A stretch of DNA of 64,000 bases, taken from assembly GCA_964019055.1 (NCBI GenBank), contig OZ025212.1, forward strand, positions 13,352,891 to 13,416,890, read 5' to 3'. Both the position numbers and the translations under genes were made by a program. The stretch is from Anthopleura xanthogrammica (lineage: Eukaryota > Cnidaria > Anthozoa > Actiniaria > Actiniidae). Shown here piece after piece: positions 24,801 through 36,185 of this stretch (positions are counted from its first letter, which is position 1; each line of letters opens with the position of its first letter). Below the pieces are notes generated by a model that was not told where the DNA came from, did not search any database, and worked only from the letters and a program-made list of their open reading frames with translations.

Positions 24801-27800
24801 TCTCGTGAGAATTGGAACCTATTGTTTTGTCCTCCAAATTGAGCTGCATTCCGACGTGCTGCAAGGGGTCTATAAGGTCGTGCGTAAGCAAGTAGTTGTT
24901 ATTCGAAACACAAAAATAAAAATGGAAATCAAATCAAAAAGGTTGCAGAGCGAATGTTGCTCGTATTACCGCCCCGCACGAAACAACAGATCTACTCCTG
25001 CAACAAAGTCGCGCTACAAAATTTTGTTGTTGTACAGGGTTGTAATAAGAGCCACATCTGCACTCTGCAACTTGCGACGAAAAAATGTTGCGCGACAAGT
25101 TGCACGATTTTTTTGCTCGTATTCCTGCGCCTTAACCCTGTTGAGCTCAGTATACTGAAAATATCCATTTATATATTCGCTGCTTATTTTACAACAATCA
25201 TCCCGGTGTTGAGGCCAAGGTCGAGATAATTCGAATGGTTGGTATGCTGAAAGTCAAAATGTGATTAACCATCTACCTCTTTATCTTATTTTAGAGACGC
25301 CAAAAGTGGTGTGTACTATCTGAGTAAGGAAAAAATAGCCATGTTCAAGGTTTACTGTTACATGGAAGAGATGTGTGGATCAAGTGTATGGACTATGATC
25401 ATGAAGATCGATGGATCAAAGGTTTGAAAAATGTTGCCTCTTTCTCCACTCTTTAATATTTTCCTATCAAATCCTTGATTTCAAGTGAACACTTAATTTC
25501 CTGTCTCATGCAGAATGTTCATCATCTTAATCGCAATTTTTCAATAGAATTCTCTCTGGCTGACTGCACATGGTGGTCAGTGTTTGACAAGGCCAAGCAC
25601 CATTTGGCCCAGATTATGAAGTTTAAAGGTTTCTGTCAGCTCACTGAAACCCACTTTAGCAATATATCTTGGCCGGTACGGCTTTTACTCACTTTCGGGA
25701 CTGAAATCACTGTACATCCATGTTTTTTTCACTCCTGGAGTCGACTTGTGTTTCAACATGCCTGTCAGATGCCAAAAACTGGCAGCATAATATTTTTATT
25801 GACTATTAAAGTTGTTCTTTCCTAACAGACTACGTTCCACTACAACTCGGCCCACTGGACCAATGGAGCATCCTACAACGTAGCTGGCGCTGATGGAGGG
25901 CTTGACAACACAGAAACTAAACTCCAGAGCTACTCTATGACCTCTTTTGACAAGTTATGCTTAGGCTTTAAACGAAACGGTGTGACAAGGTGGATGACTA
26001 TGGAACAAAAAGCAAAATCTCTTCATTCTCTTATCGCTGACGGTCAATACAGACCAACTTATTTTGGACGCGAGACTTGGAAGAGCCTGATTTCAGGATC
26101 CTCGCTTCAACGTCACTGTAACCGCGAGGGATTCAACGTGTTACGTATGGCAAGAATTGGAATTGCTGCTAACCAAGAAAATGATTGCAACAGTCCTGAC
26201 TCACGTATTGGTCTTGGTACTGCCGGTAGAAGATGTAGACAAAATGACCGCAATTCTGCTGGAAACGAAGCTCGCTGTTCAGCGGATAATGGAGATAAGA
26301 GCATCATGGTGTTCGGATATATCTTTGCGCAGGAGGTATCAGACGAGGCTCCGTTGGGCTCCCAAGAAAATCCAGCGACATCTTGTACTGACATCAAAGC
26401 AGCTAGAAGGTAAACTATTCTGCTGGAATATGGGGGCGGATCTAGGGAAGGGGCGCAGGGGGGAGCAACCCATAGATGAGCTGATCCCTACTGAATAAAT
26501 GGTGCTCGAGTTTTTGAACGCCCTGATCATAAAGGCGCTGACAAACGGTGCAACATTGCGCGCAATATTACAGGCAATGTATGCGTAGTAGAGGTACCCA
26601 TACCAATAGGTTTTACACTGTTAAGGCAACCAGAAGGTGGCGGCTGCCAACAAGTTGTTACGTTCTTGGTAACTCTTATATCCATCTAAGAAAGTCTACA
26701 TAGACTTATCAGGGGTCGATAAAGTGGTAATAAGCAGCCAAGCCGTCTCGTGAAACAAAAAGTAACTGAAACGGTGTACTATCATCTTTATTTTTTTTAC
26801 ATTTTAATTTCAGTGGATCCCAGAGTGGAGTGTACTATCTGAAACGCGGGCAGGCCGTTATTAAAGCTTACTGCTATATGGCACAGATGTGCGGGTCTAA
26901 AGCATGGACTATGATCATGAAAATCGATGGTTCAAAGGTTGGCAAAACGTTAACCATTTTTTTATCATGGAATTTCTATAATGTTGGTAAATGCTAAAAA
27001 CTAAACATTACTTTTTTTAGACCACTTTTAGTTACAACTCCAAGTATTGGACTAATGACGAAGGCTACAACTTGGTTGGCGCAGACGGAGGTCTTGATAA
27101 CCAAGAAACTAAACTCCAAACCTATTCAACAGTCCCGTTCAACAAGTTGTGTCTGGGGTTCAAATCATGCGGTGAAACAAGATGGATGACTTTAAGATAT
27201 AAAGCAGATTCCCTGCATTCTCTTATTGCTGATGGTAATTATAGAGAAACCAGTTACGGACCGTACGCCTGGAAGAGGTTGATCAGAGCATCTTCACTTC
27301 AGCGCAGCTGCACCCGAGAAGGATTTAACGTGCTGAATATGGCAAGAATCGGAATCGTGTCCAGCCAAGACAGTAACTGTAAGACTCCAGAATCGCGTCT
27401 TGGTCTTGGAACTGCCGGAAGCTATTGTAAACAAGACGACCAGACCTCTGCGGGGAATGAAGCACGCTGTGGATCTGATAACGGCGATCAAAGCATCAAG
27501 AGCTTTGGTTATATCTTTGCTAAAGAAGAATTGGAAAAGGCTCGTCTAGGAAGCTTCGAGAGACCTGCTTTATCTTGTACCCAAATCAGATCGGACAAAA
27601 GGTAAACTGCATGTTGTTATTGCTGGGTTTTGCCTGACGTCATTTCCTGTCCCGCACGGAATGTTCATCAGCTTGAATCGCAAGGTTTCAGTAGAATTCT
27701 TTCTGGTTGACAGCACATGGTGGTCAGTGTTTGATCACCATGCATAAGGCGCAGATATAAGGAAGTTCAAAGACTTTGATCAGATAATTGAAAACTGGCA

Positions 27801-29139
27801 ATAGACAATGTGCGTCAAAGCACTCTAGGAAACCGACCCCTGCAAAAATGGAACAGGGAAATCAAAGGAAAGATCAGAAAAACAATACTCTGTTATTTTC
27901 GTCGGTTGAAATACTTACATTTCCATAGAAAACGTCGGAGGAAAAATTGTCAGATGAATTTTTAGAGTAGCGAAAAAAGCGTAGGTACTCAGTTTCCCAT
28001 CATGCTTTGTTCTAGAAATTCGAGCTTGTGCACATAGGCTATTGCGTCAGTTAGCATGCAGAAAAATGTATCCACCACCGTTGGTTAGATATTCTAGTTA
28101 ATTGAATAGAGGTTTTGCGTGATCACGTGACGGCAGCCATACATGTTAGATGACAGGAACAATACAATAGTTTTACATAAGAAAAAATTCAATTCCAGAG
28201 GGTTATATTGTTCTGCCATCTAACATGTTCGCTAGCAAATGGACATGTAAAACCTTTCGATTTCAGGGACTCTAGGAGCGGAGTCTACTATCTAAGGCGT
28301 GGAGAGGTTATCCTCAAGGCCTATTGTTACATGGAAGAGATTTGTGGATCAAGAGGGTGGACTATGGTCATGAAAATCGATGGAAATAAGGTGCTTAATA
28401 CATACATCTATTCCTTGCTATCTTCTGCCGAAATGATATTTGTTTAGTGTTGACGTGCTTTATCTTTTAACGTGAGCTCGAGAATTAGGGAACCTTTCGA
28501 CGCACATTCGTCGATATTTGAGCCACGATCCGTGCATGTTGTGCTTGATATCTTGTCCTTCTTTCGCTGTGTATGCTCAGTATAATTCCACATATCATTT
28601 TTTTACAGAATACTTTCCACTACAATTCACCGTACTGGTCTAACGATGAAGTCTACAACTTGGCTGGCGCATATGGAGATCTCGACAACACTGAAACCAA
28701 ACTCCAAACCTACTCCACAGTTCCGTTCGATAGATTATGTCTAGGTATGAAAGTAGGCAGTGTAACTAGATGGATGTCCTTGGATTATAAAGCCAGCTCC
28801 CTCTACTCTGTCATCGGTGATAACCAGTATAAACCAACAAGCAAGGGGCGAGACGCTTGGAAGAAGCTGGTCAGCGGTTCCTCCCTTCAGCCCAAGTGCA
28901 ACCGTGAAGGTTTCAACGTGCTAAATATGGCAAGAATTGGAATTGTCTCTAATCAAGACAACAACTGCAACTCCCCAGAATCGCGTATTGGGTTCGGCAC
29001 CGCTGGAAGTAGCTGTGGTCAAAACGATAAAAACTCGGCAGGAAACGAAGCTCGTTGTGGAGGTGATAACGGTAACAAGAGTATTAAGGGCTTTGGGTAC
29101 GTCTTCGTTCAAGAAAAAGTAGCACAACCAGCTCGCTAG
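21863..29139 (+). CDS. Secreted protein with five tandem fibrinogen-related modules (USOMP5-like)
   Basis: Coding exons: 21863-21951, 22437-22560, 22791-23380, 23488-23614, 24025-24617, 25295-25421, 25829-26409, 26814-26937, 27021-27601, 28267-28390 and 28609-29139. They sum to 1196 codons with consistent phases. Exon 1 encodes the signal peptide MFGLLAVLCLLGYVSA. It is followed by five two-exon modules. The short exon (about 41 codons) has S-G-V-Y-x-L, Y-C-Y-M-E-E-x-C-G-S and G-W-T-M-I-M-K-x-D-G, the start of a fibrinogen C-terminal fold. The long exon (about 195 codons) has L-Q-T-Y-S-T, L-C-L-G-M-K, A-R-I-G-I-V, N-S-A-G-N-E-A-R-C and F-G-Y-I-F-A. Introns inside modules are phase 0 and between modules phase 2, so modules duplicated as frame-neutral blocks. 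I associate this pattern with 'uncharacterized skeletal organic matrix protein 5-like' proteins of corals and anemones; that name is from memory. It is probably an extracellular lectin-like or matrix protein. No transmembrane segment. Confidence 0.88.
22628..22690 (+). pseudogene. Decayed duplicate of the start of exon 22791
   Basis: Sequence from aaagaacacatttcgttacg to ggacatcttcaacg repeats the first 50 bases of the real exon at 22790-22845 and then breaks off into a C-rich tract (poly-C near 22718-22732). It has no continuation, so it is a partial duplication or slippage relic inside the intron. Confidence 0.6.
23382..28608 (+). repeat. Duplicated intronic sequence between fibrinogen-like modules
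   Basis: Introns after modules 2-3 and 4 share stretches: 25494-25640 and 27645-27780 both carry gaatgttcatca, the block tagaattct-t-tctgg and acatggtggtcagtgtttga. The similarity shows that introns were copied together with exons during module duplication. The other introns differ in length and content. One holds a MITE (24738-24872), followed by a C/G-richer fragment at 24880-25140. Confidence 0.6.
24738..24872. mobile_element. Foldback MITE, family C copy 2
   Basis: Inverted relative to the copy at 18815: it starts tagacccctttttatgtgac and ends cgtgctgcaaggggtcta. TGACGTCA lies at 24754. Inserted in the intron between modules 2 and 3. Confidence 0.85.
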
Positions 29140-29248
29140 TCCTTGGACACTTGATGGGTGATGATTGAATTATGATTTATCGTTAACCAATAGAAAGAAA
29201 TAGAGCTATTGTGTACTTAGTCTGGAAAATCATTAAACGATTAAAGCA

Positions 29249-29254
29249 AATAAA
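29249..29254 (+). terminator. Polyadenylation signal of the fibrinogen-like gene
   Basis: AATAAA lies 110 bp after the stop codon at 29137-29139, a normal spacing for a short 3' UTR. Confidence 0.5.
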
Positions 29255-30431
29255 TAGAGTGCTAAGTTCTTGTGTCACTTTTAGACGACTCGACTTAAAA
29301 CGACGACGACGAAGACATATACAACAACAATCACGCTTGTACACCCAGAATTTACGATCATTATTACAAAAAAAGATGAGTTTGAGCGCATTTTTTCGGC
29401 GTTTTAGGGATACAAGATTTGTTTTTAAGTTAATGAATTCTTGTTTTGCAATTATTCCCAAGGGAGCTGTAAAATAACAAATGCCATGCCCGCCATGTCG
29501 AATGATATGAATAAATAAAAAATAAATAAACAAATAAATAAAAAATTATTTAACAGCATTCGAATGAAAAGCTCGAACTCTTTACCGCCGAGGAGAATAG
29601 TCAGGGTTATTTGCAGGGAGTAATAATGGAATTCTGACGAAACTTTCTGTGGAATGCTTTGACCACTTATTTATATTTCATGTAAGAAAACATTACCCAT
29701 ATTTTATTTGCATTGTATTTTTTCGCTCTTGGAGCGGCGAGAATATGATGTGGAACCTCCAGGCCAAGTTTGGAAAATTCTAATTCATTGTACATGTAAC
29801 TAAACTTAAGATTAACGACCTCGAATTCAAGCAGTCCTTTAAAAAGCTATTAACTTATTCAAATATAGATGTTATTTCTAAGCTACAACCATCTTATAGA
29901 GACGATAACTATTAAAATATCATTAATATTGCTCAAAGCAAAAGGAAAATAAGATTATTTCTACTTTTGTTTCGAGCATGGAATTGTGTAAAAATCAACA
30001 AAATATACCTTAAAATACTTGTTTGTATTAAAAATCCTATAATTTAGAGCCTCTAGAGGATTGTTCTTACCAGTAATGTCTTTTTTCCAGGTATTTTTGA
30101 CTTTAAAAGGTCTTTAAAGTCGGTTCTTCTTGTTCTTCTTGTCCACTGTTCACCATCAAGTCGGCCATGTTTCTGTTTTAGAGGGCATGAGAGCCCGCGC
30201 TCTTAGCGGTGAGCGGAAAGGCGTTTTTGATAAAAGCTCACTGTTTTCTTTACTGGTAATTAAGGTTTGTAATTAGAAATAAGTAAAAAAAATTTGATTC
30301 TAAAACGCAAAATAAAAATAACAAAATAGCTAACCATGATATTTCGACATATAAGGAATTCTTAATTAGAAAAATGGCAAATTTTCAAGTTATTTTGCTG
30401 CCATCAAAATGGTCGACATGAGCCGCTCCCG
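29255..30431. other. Intergenic region
   Basis: AT-rich with no exon recognised. An AAATAAAT-rich tract lies at 29507-29545. The stretch near 30120-30240 is less AT-rich and has a small inverted pair around gagcccgcgctc. Confidence 0.5.
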
Positions 30432-31065
30432 CCTTACACGTCATTGGCCGTGATCCCACTCCTTTGTACTTCATTGGCCGTTATAAACCACTCCCTTGCA
30501 CTTCATTGGCTGTCATAAACGTACCACTCCCTTGCACTTCATTGGCTGTCATAAACCACTCCCTTACACTTCATTGCCCATCACAATCCACTCCCTTGCA
30601 CTTCATTGGCTGTAATAAACCACTCCCTTGCACTTCATTGGCTGTCATAAACCACTCCCTTGCACTTCATTGGCTGTCATAAACCACTCCCTTGCACTTC
30701 ATTGGCTGTCATAAACCACTCCCTTGCACTTCATTGGCTGTCATAAACCACTCCCTTACGCTTCATTGGCTGTAATAAACCACTCCCTTGCACTTCATTG
30801 GCTGTCATAAACCACTCCCTTGCACTTCATTGGCTGTCATAAACCACTCCCTTACGCTTCATTGGCTGTTATAAACCACTCCCTTACGCTTCATTGGCTG
30901 TAATAAACCACTCCCTTGCACTTCATTGGCTGTCATAAACCACTCCCTTACGTTTCATTGGCTGTAATAAACCACTCCCTTGCACTTCATTGGCTGTCAT
31001 AAACCACTCCCTTGCACTTTATTGGCTGTCATAAACCACTCCCTTGCACTTAATTGGCTGTTTTC
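30432..31065 (+). repeat. 32-bp minisatellite with one CCAAT box per unit
   Basis: About 19 copies of a unit containing cactcccttgcacttcattg and gctgtcataaac. Most copies are 32 bp and differ by single bases. Each contains ATTGGCTG, the complement of CAGCCAAT, the core of an NF-Y-type CCAAT box. The array ends about 280 bp upstream of a TATATAAG box and a 108-codon ORF. Confidence 0.9.
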
Positions 31066-31345
31066 TGCCTGATACACATAGATAATGACTTTTGATTGGC
31101 TTTTCTAGTACGTCACATGACTTCGTATTAAATTGAAGAACGTACTTGAACTTTTTGTGCTGTAACTATGTTATCCTCGAACAACAAGTTTTACTTACGT
31201 AGTTTTTATCTATTATATCTTTGTTGTAAATTGTGTTTTATCTATTTAATGATCAAATGCGTTGTTAGGATAATAATAATCACGGTAACTAGTGGATACC
31301 ATTAAATTTGTTTGTTTTTCTAAACTTGTGCTCCTCAATCATGCT

Positions 31346-31353
31346 ATATAAGA
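31346..31353 (+). promoter_or_regulatory. Candidate TATA box TATATAAG
   Basis: It lies 74 bp upstream of the ATG at 31420, leaving room for a 5' UTR of about 40 nt. It sits downstream of the CCAAT-rich array in the usual order CCAAT, TATA, start. Confidence 0.4.
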
Positions 31354-31419
31354 TAGACCCAACACTTGAAAAGTACTTTCATATTTGACACGAATAAGAC
31401 ACTTTGAACAAAGGACAAA

Positions 31420-31746
31420 ATGAAAAGATTCAGACGCTGTTCTAACCTTCACAATGGGAGCTCTAAAGCTGAAAAAACCTCTTTGTCCACTGATAATCCC
31501 GACAAACCTATGAAAGAACGTTTGGCGAACTTCCAAAACCCTGACAGATTCAAAGGCCCAAAAGCAGTGAAAGTATTCTCTGAATGTACTCCAGGACTTG
31601 GAAGACGAATTCCAGAGCTTTACAGTGGAAAAGACGCGCTGGTCGAAGTAAAGTATGCTAATAACTACGAACGACGAGTCGAGTGGCTGTATTCCACAGT
31701 GAATGATATAAACAATCAAAAGGAAAAAACTGTTTTACACAAATAA
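31420..31746 (+). CDS. Single-exon ORF, 108 residues, function unknown
   Basis: Begins MKRFRRCSNLHNGSSKAEK and ends NNQKEKTVLHK with a taa stop. It is basic and hydrophilic, with a single Cys near each end of its first half, and has no signal peptide or membrane segment. The context ggacaaaATG is acceptable for initiation. Support comes from the TATA-like box at 31346, the upstream CCAAT array and amino acid use that does not look like translated repeat. I do not recognise a family. It could be a lineage-specific small protein or a chance ORF. A candidate AATAAA occurs at 32213. Confidence 0.45.
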   Translation: MKRFRRCSNLHNGSSKAEKTSLSTDNPDKPMKERLANFQNPDRFKGPKAVKVFSECTPGLGRRIPELYSGKDALVEVKYANNYERRVEWLYSTVNDINNQKEKTVLHK

Positions 31747-32875
31747 TACACAAAATTATTAACCAAAAAAAGCTATCTAGAGGCTAAAAAATGATGTTTT
31801 TTTTTTTTAAATATCTTGGTGAAAATATTAAAAATTTGCTTGTAAAATTAAGAGAAATATATCTTCGCTTGTAACTGGTTTATAGACGAAGCAGGTTTAT
31901 AGAATATCATCGAGTATTTTTCAAGATTGTAACTAGCTGATAATTATTCTATTGCTTTAAATTTGAATTTAAATTTAAAAAAATCACAAACTAGAAGAAT
32001 ATAGATTTTTCTCTTCCATAAAGAAAGCATTTTCACGGTAGTAAACTTACTGAAACCTTATTTACATGGACTTTTAACATTTAACTAGAAAAAGACAAAA
32101 TACTTAGAATGTAGTTATTTTAAGAAATATTCCTTCTCGCAAAGTCAACTCATTAATTTTATTCAAATGTGTATTTAAAAAAAAAAAACAGCGCAAATAT
32201 GAACAAAACAAGAATAAAGCCGAAAATGATCAATCATGATTGAGCCAAAGGTTTGTGAGTATTTCATTAAACTTCTCAATTTGAGTCAACTAATTACATA
32301 TTTTTCTTTAAAACCAGTTCGAGAAAAACTACCGGTATACGTAACCTGACTACTCTATTAACAAGGACCGTTGCTAAGCAGCAGATGACGTCATTAAAAT
32401 GCTGCTTCTAGCTAGTCTTTTCTGGAAATCAAATTAATAAATTTATGAATCAATAAACTACTCTGCTTAAAAACACAAATGAAAGGAAATTTCAATTTTA
32501 AAAAGTCATAGATAAGGTAGGAATTTGATTGAGTGCTCACTAAGGTTTTATACATTCTAGAGCATATATAGGTATGTCGAAACTCAGTACGTATACTCTC
32601 AGGAGTTGTGAACACCCTTATTATGAGTAAACTTTCTTCAGCGACTAGTGGACTTCTCATTTCATATCGTACACAGTCTAAATTAACAAATGGAGGGTTG
32701 GTTTTCATGGAGATGTAATATAGCTCTTATGAAATGGGTGATTATAGGATGGCTCCATGTAAACTCTGGGTAATGGAACCACCTAGGATTGATCTTCATA
32801 GGAGCTGATGCCATATCCGTTACCATAGCAATGCTACGTCAAAAAGACTGAAGGCCATTTTTTTATCAAAAAATT

Positions 32876-33193
32876 AAAGGAGCACTTGGATGAAAACGCC
32901 CCAATTTTTGAAAGTCCAAATAATTCAGATATTTTGAGGACAATATGACTCAATTATGATTATGTAAACCTGATTGGCAAAAATTTTAGCTTGGGAGCCA
33001 CTTGCAGTTGAGAAATTTACTCACAATTTAGATGCTAAAATAATTGATAATTTTTATTCGCCACCTTTTGACTGTGAATTAAGAAAATATGCTGTTTGAC
33101 TACTATTGGGGCCATCGGGGCCAATATGATAAGTTTAACCAAGTTTCAAGTCATTTTCAATATTTCATCGATTTTCATCCCAGTGCCCCTTTT
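32876..33193. mobile_element. TIR element, family B copy 2 (shortened)
   Basis: Starts aaaggagcacttggatgaaaa and ends cgattttcatcccagtgcccc. The interior matches parts of 17600-18175 in inverted order (gccacttgcagttgagaaat), with a deletion in the middle. Confidence 0.85.
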
Positions 33194-33885
33194 AAAACTC
33201 TAGTTCCACAGTGAAACTTTGTATACCCCTCTAAATTTATTAGGTTATCTTTCACATGACATTTTTTTTTTATGCAGCAAAATCATGATTTCACATTATT
33301 TTAAATTCTATGGAGCCACCATGAATACGAATGAATGCCAAAAATTTCAAAATGAAAATGAAAAAATGAATGAAAATATGGGAAAATAGATAGATGAAAA
33401 TATTAGAGTATGAGTCTTCCAGCTTCAATAACACCTTTAATATATTTCATCAATTTATTAATAAATTTAAAAGCATTTTTGCCCATGAACATTTCAAGTC
33501 AAAAAAGTTGGATATTATCATTGACTCACTAATGCTTTTTAAAACCTTTAAAAAAAATCTTGATTGTAAAATATTTTTTTATACAACATATGAATTTACA
33601 CAATGTCATGTAGTTACAAATGTTACTACCCTCCTCTCCCATAGCCTGTGTAAAGCCTCTTCCCACCCCTCCCTCCTAGATTTTTTCTTCCCCTCAACCA
33701 ACGCTTTCCCCCAAAGGGGACGGGGTGGGGAGTGACTGTACACAGGCTACTTCCACAATAAAATCAAGATTCTAGGATATTCTTCACAGGAGTCTGTTTG
33801 TTATAAGCCAGAGCAGATATCCTCTGTGGGATAGTAAAGCATATAAAGTTGCACTTTAACAGTACAACATTTATTTTAGCCATAA

Positions 33886-34021
33886 TAGACCCCTAGCAGC
33901 ACATCGGAATGCAGAAAAATTTGAAGGACAAAATAATAGGTTCCGATTCTAAGGAGATTGAAATTCTTTTGTTTTGTCCTCTAAATTGAGCTGCTTTGAT
34001 GTCATGTGAAAGGGGACTATA
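33886..34021. mobile_element. Foldback MITE, family C copy 3
   Basis: Starts tagacccctagcagcacatc and ends gtgaaaggggacta. The octamer is mutated here to tgatgtca. Confidence 0.85.
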
Positions 34022-34525
34022 GTCCTTTTTCTCACTCAGTGAATACTGCTGTGTTTACTTTACTATAGACTCATTTGTTTAGGCTTAGTTTCATTTAAGG
34101 GCAGATCATTTGCAAAAGTCAAGACCTAGTGTAATATAAAGAAAGTGTAGCTTGAGCAATACCTGTGTTTTGAAATCATGTAATGGATTTACCTAAAGTA
34201 TGTATCTAAAAAAACGAGGCTAAACCTGTAGAAGTGAGTCTATGGTTGTCAAACATTGCATTATATGAATGTGTTGAATGACAAAAAGGACTATTGCACT
34301 GTACCGCACTGCACTGTGATTTGATGTACATCACAGTAACTACACACTTCAGTGTTGCCAAAACAATATAACTTACTTCAAGTTGCAATTATCAGTCCCC
34401 CCGCCCCCCAATCCCTCTTATATGACCAACAATACATGTGGCACCATGTTCTTCCTGGAAAATCCAGGAAGTCGAAGGCTTGTTGAGAATATACTTGAGG
34501 CCCCAAGCTAAAATATTGTTGCCAA

Positions 34526-34697
34526 GAGACCTCTTTAGCTTCGTTGTTTGTTGGGCCCATTTCAGACCATGTGATGCAACAACTACTTTTGGGAGTTGAA
34601 TCTTTCATATGTAAATATTTTAATAAAAGAACATTTCTCAGGGGAATTTCATGTGCTCTGAAATGGGCAATTTGCATACAAAGCTAAAGCGGTCTAT
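34526..34697. mobile_element. Foldback MITE, family E copy 1
   Basis: Terminal agacctctttagcttcgttg is inverted as caaagctaaagcggtct. Inner paired blocks are gcccatttcagaccatgtg and catgtgctctgaaatgggc. Relatives lie at 44819-44983 and 45898-46015. Confidence 0.8.
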
Positions 34698-36185
34698 TGC
34701 CATTCAAAAAAGTTTTTAGAGATTGAACAGTTATGAACTAAATGAGTTTACAGTTAATATCATAAATGTTCTGGGTTGTCTATTTCAGCCATATGTCACG
34801 TTCTAATTATATTGCATGCTCTCAGCCAGTCGATCAGAAATGCAATAGTGAGTAAAATATAATAACAAAAATTAATTTACTTTTTCCAAGTAGGATAATT
34901 TCATAATTTAGTTTTTTATCCTTTCATATTAAGCCATTGTTAGACTTTCAGTTGTTTTTTCACCAGTTAAATGAGTGTATTTAATCTCATCATCTAGTAA
35001 GTTAAAAAAATCTTTGTAAACCATGCATGTACAGATAGGTATAATACAAAATAATATTTTTGATTAATATCAACAGATGATATTTGCAGGCCGTGTTTGC
35101 CTGTCATTGTAGGCTTGTAATGAGATTCATTCAGCTGATTGATACCAAGGGATATAATACTCCCTGTTTGATAGTACATGAGGGGCAGTGTTTGCCTGAC
35201 ATCGTAGGATGGCAATGAAATTCATTCAGTGGATTGATACCAAGGTTCAAGCAACAGAATACTCTCTTGTTGATAGCACATGACAGGCAGACTTGTTTCT
35301 AAAACTAACTCAAGTTATAAAACCCCGAACAGCCAATGACAATAGCCTGAATGCAGCCATACTTTAATTGTGCTATTTCACTATGACATTCATATAATAA
35401 TAGAAATTTAGGCTAGAAATTTTGGGGTATTTAGGTAATATATACCTGCTCTCACTTCTCGCTATCTCATAAACCAAAATTTATTGTGATTTAATTAGTT
35501 TTGCTGCTATTTTGTCACCTCTAATGACCATGATACTTAGTATTAAAAAAATAGATTATTTTAATGTGACGTCATTAGTGAAATAGGACAATTCAATCTG
35601 GGTAAAGCTAAGCTCCACCTAGGCTAATGGTTAACATAAAATCTATGGCATGTAAAACTATTTACAAAAATGAAATGCTAGCCAGCATAAATTAACAATA
35701 ACATGAATTTTTCTTAATTAAAGGAATGGCTCAAAGCATTCCTTACAGCTAATTTACATCACGTGACCAATAAATTTGTGAATGCAAATGCAGCTTTCAA
35801 GCCTTCATATTTACTTTTCAAATCCCTGATCAAAACTCTAAAATTCCAACTCTGTTCAAATTGAAATTTTGGACCTGCTATCATGAATGATTGTGAAATA
35901 TTGTCCGAAAGAATTCACTTCCCAACCACATCGCTAAGTATCAGCTTGAAAATCCTTATTTTTTAAGTTCAAAGTAATTTGAGTTGCCTGAGTTTTTAAA
36001 GTAGTCGGGCACCTACAGTAGATTTGGAATTTTAAACATAGCCATGGAAACTCCAATCAATTCATTCGAGTTACTGCTGGTCACGAGTGATGTAAATTTG
36101 CTGTAAATTATATAAAACCTATCTTGATACTGATTTAATATTGTAACATGGTTAAACATGAGGTATAAAATTAACGCAAGATATC

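Larger units (their letters stand above)
31760..36180. other. Intergenic region with several MITEs
   Basis: AT-rich. Contains family B element 32876-33193, a small TIR element 33642-33749 (tagcctgtgtaaa / tgtacacaggcta), family C copy 33886-34021, a family E element 34526-34697 and an imperfect direct duplication of about 110 bp at 35084-35290 (tgtttgcctg, attcattcag, ttgataccaag). No exon recognised. The 3' UTR of the minus-strand CUB gene should occupy the right end; ATTAAA on the minus strand at 36139-36134 is a possible poly(A) signal. Confidence 0.6.

Noticed and set aside
25475..25825. 116-codon ORF between fibrinogen-like modules
   Set aside because: Intronic; the related intron at 27645-27780 does not keep the frame.
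30432..31065. CRISPR-like array
   Set aside because: Direct repeats are contiguous with no unique spacers, and the context is eukaryotic; it is a minisatellite.
34378..34677. 99-codon minus-strand ORF
   Set aside because: Runs through the family E MITE; similar frames at 44838 and 45774 are the same element.
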